Assembly: GCF_022347725.1 (NCBI RefSeq)
Contig: NZ_JAKRGB010000003.1
Span: 1 to 64,000 of the forward strand
From: Ruegeria sp. Ofav3-42
Lineage (GTDB): Bacteria; Pseudomonadota; Alphaproteobacteria; Rhodobacterales; Rhodobacteraceae
Reading direction: 5' to 3'
DNA length: 64,000 bases
Positions 8,041-16,569 of this stretch are shown here, one piece after another (the first letter of the stretch is position 1; every line of letters starts with the position of its first letter). The notes under the pieces were generated by a model that made no database searches, was not told the DNA's origin, and saw only the letters and a list, made by a program, of their open reading frames with translations. A program made the translations under genes and the position numbers.

Positions 8041-9525
8041 ATGAGCCGCACAGCACTACTCGACGCGTCTGACGTGGCCAAAAGCTTTGGCGCCGTACAA
8101 GCCCTGACCAAAGCCCACCTCACGGTTGCTGAAGGTGAAATCGTTGCCTTAATGGGGGCAAATGGTGCGGGAAAATCCACATTCGTCAAAATCATAACGG
8201 GTGCCTTAAGACCTGATGCAGGCCAGGTACTTATTCGGGGAAATCAGGCGCATGTCGGAAACCCAGCCGAAGCGCGCCGTTCAGGCTTGGTGCCAGTTTA
8301 CCAGGAACCGTCGCTCATTCCTGATCTCGACGTGTCCGATAATCTCAGGCTGACCGACACACCGGTTGATCAGTTCCGAGGCTGGGTTTCAGAGCTTGGC
8401 ATCGAAGACCTGAAGCTGTCTGCGATGATTGGCGACCTGCCTCTCGCCACACTTCGCATCCTTGATTTGGCACGCGCCCTGGCGCTTGAACCTGACGTTC
8501 TTTTGCTGGACGAAATGACGGCTGCACTGCCAACGGATCTGGTTGAACGTGTTTTGAAGACCGTACGACGCAAAGCAGATGACGGCATGGGTGTGATCTA
8601 TGTTTCCCACCGCTTCACTGAAATCTCGGAACTGTGCGACCGAGCCACGGTGCTACGAGATGGTATGTCCGTTGGGGATCTCGAAATCGAACCCGGCGTA
8701 GAAGAACGCGTCGTCGAATTGATGTTGGGACAGAAGATAGACATCGGAAAGCGCCGGATACTTCAAGCAAATGGACCGCAATCACAAATGCCTCGCCTCC
8801 GCGTGCAGTCGCTGGCGTTCGAGCCCAGTTTCTCGGACGTTTCGTTCGACTTGTTCCCCGGCGAAGTTCTGGGAGTCGTCGCGCTTGAAGGTCAGGGACA
8901 GGATGAGCTTTTCGAGGTTTTGGCGGGATTTGACCGTCCAACGTCAGGATCGATAGAAGTGGACGGGCAGCCGGTTAGTTTTTCCCATCCCGCCGACGCC
9001 ATTGCCGCCGGGCTGACCTTTGTACCGGGCGATCGTTCAGATGCCCTGTTGGCGCAGCGGTCAGTGAAAGAAAATATCGCTTTACCGTTCTCAGCCCGCC
9101 TCAAAAACTGGGGGCCGATAAAACTCCGTCACGAGCGGGATCGCGTCGCCTATGCGGTCGAAAAACTGCAGATCGACACACGCGCCCAAGGCGAAGTGCA
9201 GCGACTTTCCGGAGGAAACCAGCAGAAAGTTACCATTGGCCGCTGGCTGGCGACCGGCGTTGAAACCTTGCTGTTGTTCGACCCAACCCGCGGCATCGAT
9301 GTGCGCACGAAACGTCAAATATACCCCTTGGTGCGAGAGTTGGCGGATCAGGGCGCAGCGATTTTATTCTACACATCTGAGTTGGAGGAAATCCCGCTGG
9401 CCTGTGACCGCGTGGTCGTAATCTTCAACGGGCGTGTTGTCGACGTGATAGACGCAGCCGACGCCGATGAACAAACACTGATGCGGGCGGCTTATGGCCT
9501 GACCGAAACGGAGGGCGCAGCGTGA
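8041..9525 (+). CDS. Sugar ABC importer ATPase, two fused ATP-binding domains
   Basis: 494 residues, the RbsA/XylG/MglA architecture. Domain 1 (about 5-235) has a normal Walker A (GANGAGKST), a Walker B (LLLDEMTA) and a switch His (YVSHRF), but its signature segment is unusual (LPLATLRILDLARAL). Domain 2 (about 255-490) has lost Walker A (ALEGQGQDE), as is usual in this family, and keeps LSGGNQQKV and LLLFDPTRGID. It powers uptake through the two permeases that follow; its stop overlaps the first permease start. Confidence 0.94.
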   Translation: MSRTALLDASDVAKSFGAVQALTKAHLTVAEGEIVALMGANGAGKSTFVKIITGALRPDAGQVLIRGNQAHVGNPAEARRSGLVPVYQEPSLIPDLDVSDNLRLTDTPVDQFRGWVSELGIEDLKLSAMIGDLPLATLRILDLARALALEPDVLLLDEMTAALPTDLVERVLKTVRRKADDGMGVIYVSHRFTEISELCDRATVLRDGMSVGDLEIEPGVEERVVELMLGQKIDIGKRRILQANGPQSQMPRLRVQSLAFEPSFSDVSFDLFPGEVLGVVALEGQGQDELFEVLAGFDRPTSGSIEVDGQPVSFSHPADAIAAGLTFVPGDRSDALLAQRSVKENIALPFSARLKNWGPIKLRHERDRVAYAVEKLQIDTRAQGEVQRLSGGNQQKVTIGRWLATGVETLLLFDPTRGIDVRTKRQIYPLVRELADQGAAILFYTSELEEIPLACDRVVVIFNGRVVDVIDAADADEQTLMRAAYGLTETEGAA

Positions 9526-10463
9526 GCGGGGCCATCCGAAAACACGCGTGGGTCACGGGACTTGTGGTCCTTCTTGTTCTCCTTCTGACCATCACGAAGT
9601 TGATACAACCCACTTTCGGTGCGTCCGGGCTGGAGAGTATCGCTCGTGCCGCCCTGCCCTTTGCTTTCGCAACCGCCGGTATGGCTGTCGTCGTAATCGC
9701 CGGAGGCATCGATTTGTCCGTCGCATCTATGATGGCCGTATGCGCTGTGACTGCTGCCGTATTGATGGAACGTATGGCCGGTGTACCAGCCCTGTTTATC
9801 GTTCTGGGTGTCGGGCTTTTGATGGGGCTGATTAATGGCCTTCTGATCGTTGTGACGCGTGTACCCGACATCGTGGTTACACTCGCCATGCTTTTTGTGT
9901 GGGAAGGGGTTGCGTTGTTGATCCTTGAGACACCCGGCGGCGCGACGGCAGACTGGCTGGAGCAGGCAATCCGCGGTCATTTTGTGTTCGACGGGTTGCC
10001 AAAGGCGCTTGTCGTCATCGCCTTGGGAATTGCGGTGATCTGGGTGCCGATCCGGCGTTCCAAACTTGGCCTTTCGATCTACGCAACCGGGTCGGACGAA
10101 CTTGCCGCCTTCCGATCAGGCGTTGCGGTCGGAAGAACGAAGATTGCTGCCTACGCGCTTTGCGGTCTGTTTTGTGCCATGGGCGGATTAAGTCTGGCCG
10201 CCCTGACCGGAATTGGCGAGCCGGTACCGGGCCCATATCTCATGGCCTCGGTCGCGGCGGTGGTTCTTGGCGGAGTCGTGCTGGGTGGTGGCAAAGGCGG
10301 GCTGCTTGGACCCATTATCGCCGTTTTCATTCTGCGGATCATCCGAACGATCCTGACATTGCTGGCCGTCGATCCAAATGTGACCACCATTATTGAAGGC
10401 ACGATTATGGTTCTCGTCGTTATGCTGGGCACGGCGGCTTCACTAAAGGGGGCCCGCCGATGA
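9522..10463 (+). CDS. Sugar ABC importer permease 1 (RbsC-like)
   Basis: 313 residues, about eight to ten hydrophobic segments, with the family motif AGGIDLSVASMMA and the late GGVVLGGGKGGLLG loop that contacts the ATPase. GTG 9522 overlaps the ATPase stop by 4 bp. Because a second, related permease follows, the transporter is probably a heterodimeric membrane unit. Confidence 0.93.
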   Translation: MSGAIRKHAWVTGLVVLLVLLLTITKLIQPTFGASGLESIARAALPFAFATAGMAVVVIAGGIDLSVASMMAVCAVTAAVLMERMAGVPALFIVLGVGLLMGLINGLLIVVTRVPDIVVTLAMLFVWEGVALLILETPGGATADWLEQAIRGHFVFDGLPKALVVIALGIAVIWVPIRRSKLGLSIYATGSDELAAFRSGVAVGRTKIAAYALCGLFCAMGGLSLAALTGIGEPVPGPYLMASVAAVVLGGVVLGGGKGGLLGPIIAVFILRIIRTILTLLAVDPNVTTIIEGTIMVLVVMLGTAASLKGARR

Positions 10464-11467
10464 GTATGGACGCCACAGACCCGCCGATGGCCCGCTTTGG
10501 GCGGTATCTGCGGGACAACCCGATCATCCCTCTCTTGGTCTTCCTGTTCTTGATGATCGCTGTGCTCGAGGTCTTGCGGCCGGGCATCGTCACCCCGATC
10601 CGGGCCGGTCGAGATGGGCTGATTTCAACCTTTTGGGTAGGCAACCTGATCAAGTTCGCAATTCCGTTGGCGATGCTGGCGGCATGTCAGGTGCTGACGA
10701 TGCTAACCGCAGGAATAGACCTGTCGGTCGGAGTGGTCGCTACTGTTTCAGCCTTTGTCTGCGCTACACTGAGCGCGATATGGGGCGTTGCACCCGCGGT
10801 CCTGATTGCGTTGTCCGCTGGTCTCGTTGTTGGCGTTGTGAATGGCATCGGAGTTGGGCTGGTTCGGGTTCATCCGTTGATCATGACCTTGGGAACAGGG
10901 CTAATCGCGACGGGATGCCTACAGGTCTATCAACGCCTCGTCATAAATGCAGGTACTGAGATCCCTGCCTTCCTTGCCTGGCTTGGGACTGGCCGCACGG
11001 CAGGAATGCCCAACGGCCTTTTTGTATTCATCCCGTTCGCGCTCTTTATTCTGTGGCTCATGCGATATACCGGATTTGGCCGATTGCTGTTCGCACTGGG
11101 CTCCAACGAACAAGCTGCCAAACTGTCCGGGGTACGAGCCTGGCAGGTCTACCTGGCGCTCTACGTGCTTTCCAGTTTTATCGCCGCGCTGGCTGGTTTG
11201 CTGTATCTCGGCATGATCCGTCAAACCTCGCTGAGCCTCGCCAATCCGTTGTTATTACCTTCGGTCGCTGCAGCAGTGATTGGCGGCACATCGATTTTTG
11301 GAGGTCGTGGTAGTTTCGCAGGTGCGATTGTGGGCGCACTAATTCTGCGCGTGCTGGATACTATGCTAACTTTAATGCAGATGCCGGAAGGTGCACGTAC
11401 AGCCCTGTTTGGGCTGATCATCCTCGCGGTTACCGCACTTTACGTCAGGATCACCGGCACACGCTAA
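10460..11467 (+). CDS. Sugar ABC importer permease 2 (RbsC-like)
   Basis: 335 residues, again an RbsC-type membrane protein, with TAGIDLSVGVVATVSA and IGGTSIFGGRGSFAGAIVG as family marks. It overlaps the first permease gene by 4 bp. A cytoplasmic N-terminal stretch of about 25 residues precedes the first membrane span. Together with the binding protein and ATPase it completes a full importer. Confidence 0.93.
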   Translation: MSMDATDPPMARFGRYLRDNPIIPLLVFLFLMIAVLEVLRPGIVTPIRAGRDGLISTFWVGNLIKFAIPLAMLAACQVLTMLTAGIDLSVGVVATVSAFVCATLSAIWGVAPAVLIALSAGLVVGVVNGIGVGLVRVHPLIMTLGTGLIATGCLQVYQRLVINAGTEIPAFLAWLGTGRTAGMPNGLFVFIPFALFILWLMRYTGFGRLLFALGSNEQAAKLSGVRAWQVYLALYVLSSFIAALAGLLYLGMIRQTSLSLANPLLLPSVAAAVIGGTSIFGGRGSFAGAIVGALILRVLDTMLTLMQMPEGARTALFGLIILAVTALYVRITGTR

Positions 11468-11479
11468 AGGAGGTTTCCA

Positions 11480-11700
11480 ATGGCAAAATTCCGGATCGTC
11501 GGCATCAGTTTTGATCACATGCATATGGGTGATTTGCTGCGGACGGTGCACGATCATCCTGACGCTGAAATCACCGCAGTCTTCGATCCGGCTCGGGATA
11601 AAATGCAGGCGGCAGTGACGGCATTCGACATTCCCGAAGATCGGGTGTTTACGGACTTCGACACATGCATGGCGGCGGGTCCCTACGACATGGCTCTTCT
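11480..11700 (+). pseudogene. Gfo/Idh/MocA-type oxidoreductase, 5' stump cut by an IS element
   Basis: The first 73-74 codons read as the Rossmann half of a MocA-type oxidoreductase (FRIVGISFDHMHMGDLLRT, then a strand AVFDPARDK and the PYDMALL strand). AAAGGAGG precedes ATG 11480, and it lies 12 bp behind the second permease, so it was a working gene of this operon. At 11701 the frame enters the inverted repeat of an IS6-family element and ends with foreign residues at 11773. The rest of the gene is not found on the far side of the IS, so the 3' part was deleted, not just displaced. Confidence 0.88.
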
Positions 11701-12520
11701 GGGTGCTGTCAGACGAATTCGAACCAGTCTCAGTTTGCCACGGAAACCGCGAACCTATCCGGAACAAAGTTGACGCCACTCGGCGAGAGCGGCGGTGCGG
11801 GTCAGCTTAAAGGTGTCGCGGCTTGCTATCGATCTTTCCTGGTTGAAGTGGTTGTAGACAGAGGAGTGGACGGCGGCGAACTTCTGCAAACTTCGCATCC
11901 GCCTGAAACGTTGCATGGCGCGTTCACGCCGTCGGAAAGGAAGGTGCGAATTCTCGACGCGGTTATTGAGCCACCTGCCCGTCTGCTGTTTTTCGGTAGC
12001 GCCGAGCACTCTGAGAGCAACCCGATAAGACGCGAAGCGATCCTTGACGACGGTTTTCGCTTTACCGTGTCGCTTCATTAACTTCTTGAGGAATTTCAGT
12101 GCTGCCGCTTTGCTTCGGTGCTTGGTGATAACGGCTTCCAGCACCTCACCTTCGTGATCGACGGCACGCCAGAGATAGTGGCGTTTGCCGTTCACCTTCA
12201 CGAATACTTCGTCTACGTGCCACTTCCATTTCGAGAATGCGCGCAGCTGCTGAACACGCTTTCTTCGGATCTCAGCGGCAAACACCGGCCCAAACCTGTT
12301 CCACCAATACCGGACAGTTTCGTGACTCACGTCGATGCCTCGCTCGTGCAGCAGATCTTCGACATTCCGAAGCGAAAGAGGAAAACGGATGTACAGCATC
12401 ACCGCAAGGCGGATGATCTCGGGGCTGGTTTTGAAGTACTTGAAAGAGGCAGGTTTGGTCATATGCAAAAGCTACGCAACCGCCCTGCCTCGCTCAAGCA
12501 GAGTTCTTCTGACAAGACCC
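11701..12520 (-). mobile_element. IS6-family insertion sequence, about 820 bp
   Basis: The element is bounded by imperfect inverted repeats: plus-strand 11701-11721 starting GGGTGCTGTCAGACGAA, and the complement of 12500-12520 starting GGGTCTTGTCAGAAGAA, with 17 of the first 21 bases equal. Its length and single transposase gene fit the IS6 family. The 8 bp outside the two ends (GCTCTTCT and TTGGCATT) are not a target duplication, so the present flanks were probably brought together by deletion or by recombination between two copies. Confidence 0.85.
11755..12462 (-). CDS. IS6-family transposase (DDE type)
   Basis: 235 residues, full length for IS6-family transposases. An N-terminal helix-turn-helix region (RNVEDLLHERGIDVSHETVRYW) is followed by a DDE catalytic core: D in KWHVDEVFVKV, D in TVVKDRFASYR and E in NNRVENSHLPFRRRER. 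The frame is intact, so the element may still be active. ATG 12462 is taken as the start, giving MTKPASFKYF; an in-frame TTG at 12468 is less likely. Confidence 0.93.
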   Translation of the reverse strand: MTKPASFKYFKTSPEIIRLAVMLYIRFPLSLRNVEDLLHERGIDVSHETVRYWWNRFGPVFAAEIRRKRVQQLRAFSKWKWHVDEVFVKVNGKRHYLWRAVDHEGEVLEAVITKHRSKAAALKFLKKLMKRHGKAKTVVKDRFASYRVALRVLGATEKQQTGRWLNNRVENSHLPFRRRERAMQRFRRMRSLQKFAAVHSSVYNHFNQERSIASRDTFKLTRTAALAEWRQLCSG

Positions 12521-12898
12521 TTGGCATTGCTGCGGATTACCTGCACCCGGATCTTGTACACATCACCAGCCACTTCGATCCGCCGCCGCGGCGTCGAGGC
12601 CAAGGTCATCGCCGGAGAAATGGCTCCCCAACCCGATCCCCACCTCCGGTCCATGCTGATCCGCGCCCATGGCTGGGCCCGCGATCTGAAAGCCGGAGTT
12701 CAGCTGATGGAAATTGCGCGCCGCGAAAGCGTCCCTGGCGCTTTCATCCGCACCCGCGCCCAGCTCGCCTTTCTCTCACCAAAGATTTAAGCCGCGATTC
12801 TCGACGGCACCCAGCCGACCGATCTCACACTCAAGCGTCTGGTCAGCGTGACCCACCCACTAGACTGGTCCGAACAGGAACGCCAGTTCGGCTTCTGA
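12521..12898 (+). pseudogene. C-terminal remnant of a large recombinase
   Basis: Directly behind the IS right end, one frame reads as the C-terminus of the recombinases common on alphaproteobacterial islands: IRRRGVEAKVIAGE, then RAHGWARDLKAG, MEIARRESVPGAFIRTRAQ, LAFLSPKI, AILDGTQPTDLTLKRL and PLDWSEQERQFGF. A single in-frame TAA at 12788-12790 interrupts it, probably from CAA. The N-terminal catalytic part is missing. It is a dead relic of an integrated element. The family call is from memory of these C-terminal motifs. Confidence 0.75.
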
Positions 12899-13273
12899 CA
12901 CCTCCAGATCCTGCGTCCCTGATACGGGGTTCGCCCTCCCTGATCCGGCGGCACAATTCCCTGTTCGTGCGAGAGAATTCCCTGTTCCACCTTTTAGGGG
13001 ATTTGCAACATAAGCTATTGGAAAATATAGAGTTCTGGCACGTGAATATCTGGTTTCTAGACCCATCTAACGAAAATTCCCTGTAAATTGCCGGGTATCA
13101 GGGAAATCCCGCCCAAAGCGACCCCGCCAAAATGCGCCACTGAGACTAGGGCCTGAATGGTCCTCTGAATGTACGGTCTGCTCCGTCTCTGATTGAAAGC
13201 GCATGCGCCAACGCGCGGGAATTGCGACACAATTCCGGGTCAGAAAACACAACTGAAGTGAGACAGGTATGAG
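12899..13273. repeat. Non-coding scar with AATTCCCTGT repeats
   Basis: No credible gene lies here. Three copies of AATTCCCTGT stand at 12955-12964, 12976-12985 and 13075-13084, the first two sharing the longer AATTCCCTGTTC, and an inverted CAGGGA follows near 13109. The stretch at 13000-13080 is visibly AT-richer than its surroundings. It lies between the recombinase relic and the 3' end of the tRNA-Ser gene, so it probably belongs to the old integrated element. Confidence 0.5.
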
Positions 13274-13363
13274 TGGCGGGGAGACAGGGATTCGAACCCT
13301 GGGGACGCTCTCACGCCCAACGGTTTTCAAGACCGCCGCATTCGACCACTCTGCCACCTCCCC
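13274..13363 (-). tRNA. tRNA-Ser (anticodon UGA)
   Basis: On the minus strand a 90-nt type II tRNA folds: acceptor GGGGAGG with TCTCCCC, an anticodon arm GCGGT-CTTGAAA-ACCGT with anticodon TGA, a long variable arm, a T-loop of GGTTCGAATC type, and an encoded CCA at 13276-13274. Its 3' end faces the recombinase relic and IS to the left. tRNA-Ser genes are frequent integration sites for islands. Confidence 0.95.
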
Positions 13364-13565
13364 GCGTGAGGCCGGGTCTAAGGCCAACGCGAACCGGTGG
13401 CAAGCCCAAATAGGGAATTCTTGCCGAAGCTCCTGCTGCGGTCTTTCCATGACACATTGGCCGCGTTATGATCTGCAGGAAAGACCGGAGCAGGCTGGCA
13501 ATACAGAACCAGTAATCGGCGGCGGGTCTCGGGAAACGGGACTCATTCAGGCAAGGGATGACAAA

Positions 13566-14756
13566 ATGAAGCGAGCGACTGAGACACGCGCAAATCCGCG
13601 AGCGTTGGCAGTACTGGCGATGATTTCCGTAGGTTTGGCTGGTTGCGATGAGGTGCTGTCTCAGGACAACGTCTCGGCGGATGCCCAAAGTTCCGAAACC
13701 GAGGCTGACGGCCCTGTTGAGCTTTTTCCCGAACTGTCCGGTAGCCCGAAGGATGATGTCGAAGCACCGGACGTGTTTCAGGTGACGGAAGCAGGGTTGT
13801 GGGACGGCCGCCCGTCATTGGGTGGCATCTGGGTGGCCCATCCTGATGTGACCCAACCCGAGCGTGTGCGCATCAAAAACGCGAAGAACAACAAGTCTGT
13901 AACCGGTGCCCTGTTCCGCCGCGAAAGAAACCTGCCGGGCCCGGCACTGCAGCTTTCATCAGCGGCGGCGGAAAAGCTGGGCATTCTTGCGGGCGCACCG
14001 ACCAAAGTTGAAGTCGTCGCATTGCGCCGCAAAGAACCCGAGCCTGAACCGGTTGTGGAAGAAGAACAGGTAGCTGAAGAAGCCCCCGAAAAAGTGACTG
14101 AAACGGAAACAGCTGCAGCAAGTGAGGATCAGCCACAGGCTGACATCGCAGAGGCTGAGGCGACCGAGACTGAAAAGCCGGCCAAACGTAAATGGTGGCA
14201 GAGAAAGAAACCAGCCGCTGCGGCAGGCGCTGCTACGGCGGCCGTAGTCGCGACGGATGCCGCAGCAGACGCGACTACGGAAGCGGCAACCGAAGCCACC
14301 GAAACCGTTGCCGAAGCCGCAGCGACTCCGGTCTTGGTTGACCCAGAAGTTGCGGCACCAGTTGAAAAGCCCGCCAAGCGGAAATGGTGGCAAAAGAAAA
14401 AAGCGGATGAGATCACCGAAACTCCGCTTGACCCGATTGCAGGCGCGGCTGCGGCGATTGAAGCGTCCGAACCCACACCCGCTGCTAGCGCCGCGGCGAC
14501 CACAACCACATCGAGATCATCGCTATCGAAACCATTTGTTCAGGTCGGCACTTTCGGGGTCGAGGCCAACGCCAACAGCGCCGCCGCCAAGATACGCCGC
14601 AACGGGTTGCCTGCCGAGGTGCGCGAACTGAAGTCAGATGGTAAATCCGTCTGGAGAGTTGTGGTTGGCCCCGCCTCGACCCGCTCTGAACGCAACGCGA
14701 TCCAAAGCGATGTCAAGGATCTGGGTTTTTCCGACGCGTTCACCGTCAAAAACTGA
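13566..14756 (+). CDS. SPOR-domain lipoprotein
   Basis: 396 residues from ATG 13566, which gives a lipoprotein signal ending in VGLAGC; the longer open frame upstream runs through the tRNA and is not real. The middle is a low-complexity Ala/Glu/Thr linker containing two copies of a basic-aromatic element, EKPAKRKWWQ followed by R/K-KK (14172-14210 and 14364-14402). The last 75 residues are a SPOR domain (PFVQVGTFGVEANANSAAAKI ending DAFTVKN), which binds glycan strands stripped of stem peptides at division septa. It directly precedes a D-Ala-D-Ala carboxypeptidase gene, so both act on the cell wall. Confidence 0.88.
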   Translation: MKRATETRANPRALAVLAMISVGLAGCDEVLSQDNVSADAQSSETEADGPVELFPELSGSPKDDVEAPDVFQVTEAGLWDGRPSLGGIWVAHPDVTQPERVRIKNAKNNKSVTGALFRRERNLPGPALQLSSAAAEKLGILAGAPTKVEVVALRRKEPEPEPVVEEEQVAEEAPEKVTETETAAASEDQPQADIAEAEATETEKPAKRKWWQRKKPAAAAGAATAAVVATDAAADATTEAATEATETVAEAAATPVLVDPEVAAPVEKPAKRKWWQKKKADEITETPLDPIAGAAAAIEASEPTPAASAAATTTTSRSSLSKPFVQVGTFGVEANANSAAAKIRRNGLPAEVRELKSDGKSVWRVVVGPASTRSERNAIQSDVKDLGFSDAFTVKN

Positions 14757-14772
14757 AACAAAGGAGGCCCCC

Positions 14773-15939
14773 GTGCTATCCTCACTGCGATCATCTGTTT
14801 TGACCCTTGGGCTGGCGCTGCTCGCCCTGCCCGCCCACGCATTCGACACGACGGCCCGCGCGGCCTATGTGATGGATCAGACAACCGGAACGGTGCTGTT
14901 GTCCAAGGAAGCTGATCAGCCCTTGCCGCCTGCGTCGATGTCGAAGCTGATGACGCTCTATGTAGCGTTTGAAGCACTGCGCGATGGACGTCTGACACTG
15001 GATGAAACCTTGCCGGTTTCGGAACACGCCATGAGCTATGGCGGCTCGACCATGTTCCTGAACACGCAGGACCGGGTTCGCGTCGAAGACCTGTTGCGCG
15101 GCATCATCGTTCTGTCAGGCAATGATGCCTGCGTGGTGATCGCCGAGGCGCTCAGCCCCGATGGAACCGAGGCCGGGTTTGCCCGCTACATGACGCAACG
15201 TGCCAAGCAGCTGGGAATGGACAACTCGAACTTCGCCAATTCAAACGGTTGGCCTGCCGCTGGCCATATGATGTCCGTTCACGATCTGGCCATTCTGGCC
15301 GACCGGTTGATATCGGATTTCCCCGAGTATTACCCCCTGTTCGCGGAAGAAGAGTTTGAATTCGATGGCCGTGCGCCCTCAAACAAACGCAACCGCAACC
15401 CACTGTTGAAGCTGGGTATCGGGGCGGACGGGTTGAAAACCGGTCACACGCAAGAGGCGGGCTACGGCCTTGTCGGATCGGCCAAGCAAGGCGACCGCCG
15501 CGTTGTTTTCGTCCTTTCAGGTCTCGACAGCACCGCACGCCGCGCAGAGGAGGCTGAGGCCGTGGTTAACTGGTCGTTTCGCAATTTTGTCGAGAGGACA
15601 GTTGCCAACGCCGACACGCCGATAGCCGAAGCCCAGATCTGGATGGGTGCCGAGAGAACCGTTGGTCTGGTGCCCGAAGGCGACCTGAATCTGCTGTTCC
15701 CAGTTCTGAATGACAAGAATATCGAGGCCGAGGTCGTCTATGACGGACCGATCAACGCTCCGGTCGAAAAGGGTCAGAAATTGGCTGAACTGGTTATAAA
15801 GCCCGAAGGGCTGCCGGAAATCCGCCGCCCCCTGGTGGCGGTCAAGGAAGTTCCGGTCGGCGGATTTGTTGTGCGCATGAAAACTGTAGGCGGTATTGTT
15901 GTGAATGACGTGATCGGTAATCCGCTGGGGGCAATGTGA
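14773..15939 (+). CDS. D-alanyl-D-alanine carboxypeptidase (PBP5/6 type, S11 family)
   Basis: 388 residues from GTG 14773, which follows AAAGGAGG; an open frame further upstream overlaps the SPOR gene and is rejected. A signal peptide (about 1-23, cut after AHA) leads to the penicillin-binding fold with all three motifs: SxxK in ASMSK, SGN in LSGNDAC and KTG in GLKTGHT. A C-terminal beta domain and an amphipathic tail (about 280-388) anchor it to the outer face of the inner membrane. It trims the terminal D-Ala from peptidoglycan. Its stop overlaps the tmk start. Confidence 0.94.
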   Translation: MLSSLRSSVLTLGLALLALPAHAFDTTARAAYVMDQTTGTVLLSKEADQPLPPASMSKLMTLYVAFEALRDGRLTLDETLPVSEHAMSYGGSTMFLNTQDRVRVEDLLRGIIVLSGNDACVVIAEALSPDGTEAGFARYMTQRAKQLGMDNSNFANSNGWPAAGHMMSVHDLAILADRLISDFPEYYPLFAEEEFEFDGRAPSNKRNRNPLLKLGIGADGLKTGHTQEAGYGLVGSAKQGDRRVVFVLSGLDSTARRAEEAEAVVNWSFRNFVERTVANADTPIAEAQIWMGAERTVGLVPEGDLNLLFPVLNDKNIEAEVVYDGPINAPVEKGQKLAELVIKPEGLPEIRRPLVAVKEVPVGGFVVRMKTVGGIVVNDVIGNPLGAM

Positions 15940-16562
15940 CGAAGGCCGGGTTGTTTCTGACCTTCGAAGGCATTGACGGGTCTGGAAAGTCTTCGCAAGC
16001 ACGCATGCTTGCGGAACGTTTGCGCAGCCTCGGTTACGATGTCGTTTTGACCCGCGAGCCCGGAGGCTCCGCAGGCGCGGAAGAGATCCGTAGCCTGGTT
16101 CTGGAAGGAGACCCGGACCGGTGGTCTGCGGAAACGGAAATTCTGTTGTTCACTGCTGCACGCCGGGATCATCTGGAACGCACGATCCTGCCCGCTCTGG
16201 CCGAGGGCAAAGTGGTGATCTGCGACCGGTTTGCCGACAGCACGCGAATGTATCAGGGCCTGTCGCGGGGCGATCTGCGGGGGTTGGTGGACCAGTTGCA
16301 CAGTCTGATGATCGGTCGGGAACCCGATCTGACTGTCTTGATCGACATGGACCCCGAAACCGGGCTGTCCCGAGCCAAGGGGCGTCAGGGAACTGAAGAA
16401 CGGTTCGAGGATTTCGGGCTCGATCTGCAACAGCAGATGCGCGCAGGGTTTCTGGCCCTTGCGGATGAGTTTTCTGACCGTTTCCGCGTAGTCGATGGCA
16501 ACCGGGACATGGACAGCGTTGCACAGGATGTGACAGATATCGTTCTACAAGCTTTGCGATAG
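15936..16562 (+). CDS. tmk: Thymidylate kinase
   Basis: 208 residues, family length. The P-loop is FEGIDGSGKSS, the DR-type nucleoside motif is in VICDRFADST, and the lid region follows near residue 140. It phosphorylates dTMP to dTDP. The GTG start overlaps the carboxypeptidase stop by 4 bp, and holB follows after 7 bp. The tmk-holB-tatD-MBL order is a widespread alphaproteobacterial arrangement. Confidence 0.97.
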   Translation: MTKAGLFLTFEGIDGSGKSSQARMLAERLRSLGYDVVLTREPGGSAGAEEIRSLVLEGDPDRWSAETEILLFTAARRDHLERTILPALAEGKVVICDRFADSTRMYQGLSRGDLRGLVDQLHSLMIGREPDLTVLIDMDPETGLSRAKGRQGTEERFEDFGLDLQQQMRAGFLALADEFSDRFRVVDGNRDMDSVAQDVTDIVLQALR

Positions 16563-16569
16563 ACGATAG

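Noticed and set aside
11693..12528. A possible 8-bp target duplication around the IS
   Set aside because: The flanks GCTCTTCT and TTGGCATT do not match, also not when the ends are shifted by a base or two.
12118..13086. A 322-codon plus-strand frame across the IS and the scar
   Set aside because: It mixes antisense transposase sequence with non-coding DNA. Only the other frame from 12521 shows recombinase motifs.
13269..13565. A long plus-strand open frame that would extend the SPOR gene upstream
   Set aside because: It runs antisense through the tRNA-Ser gene. ATG 13566 gives a lipoprotein signal and is the natural start.
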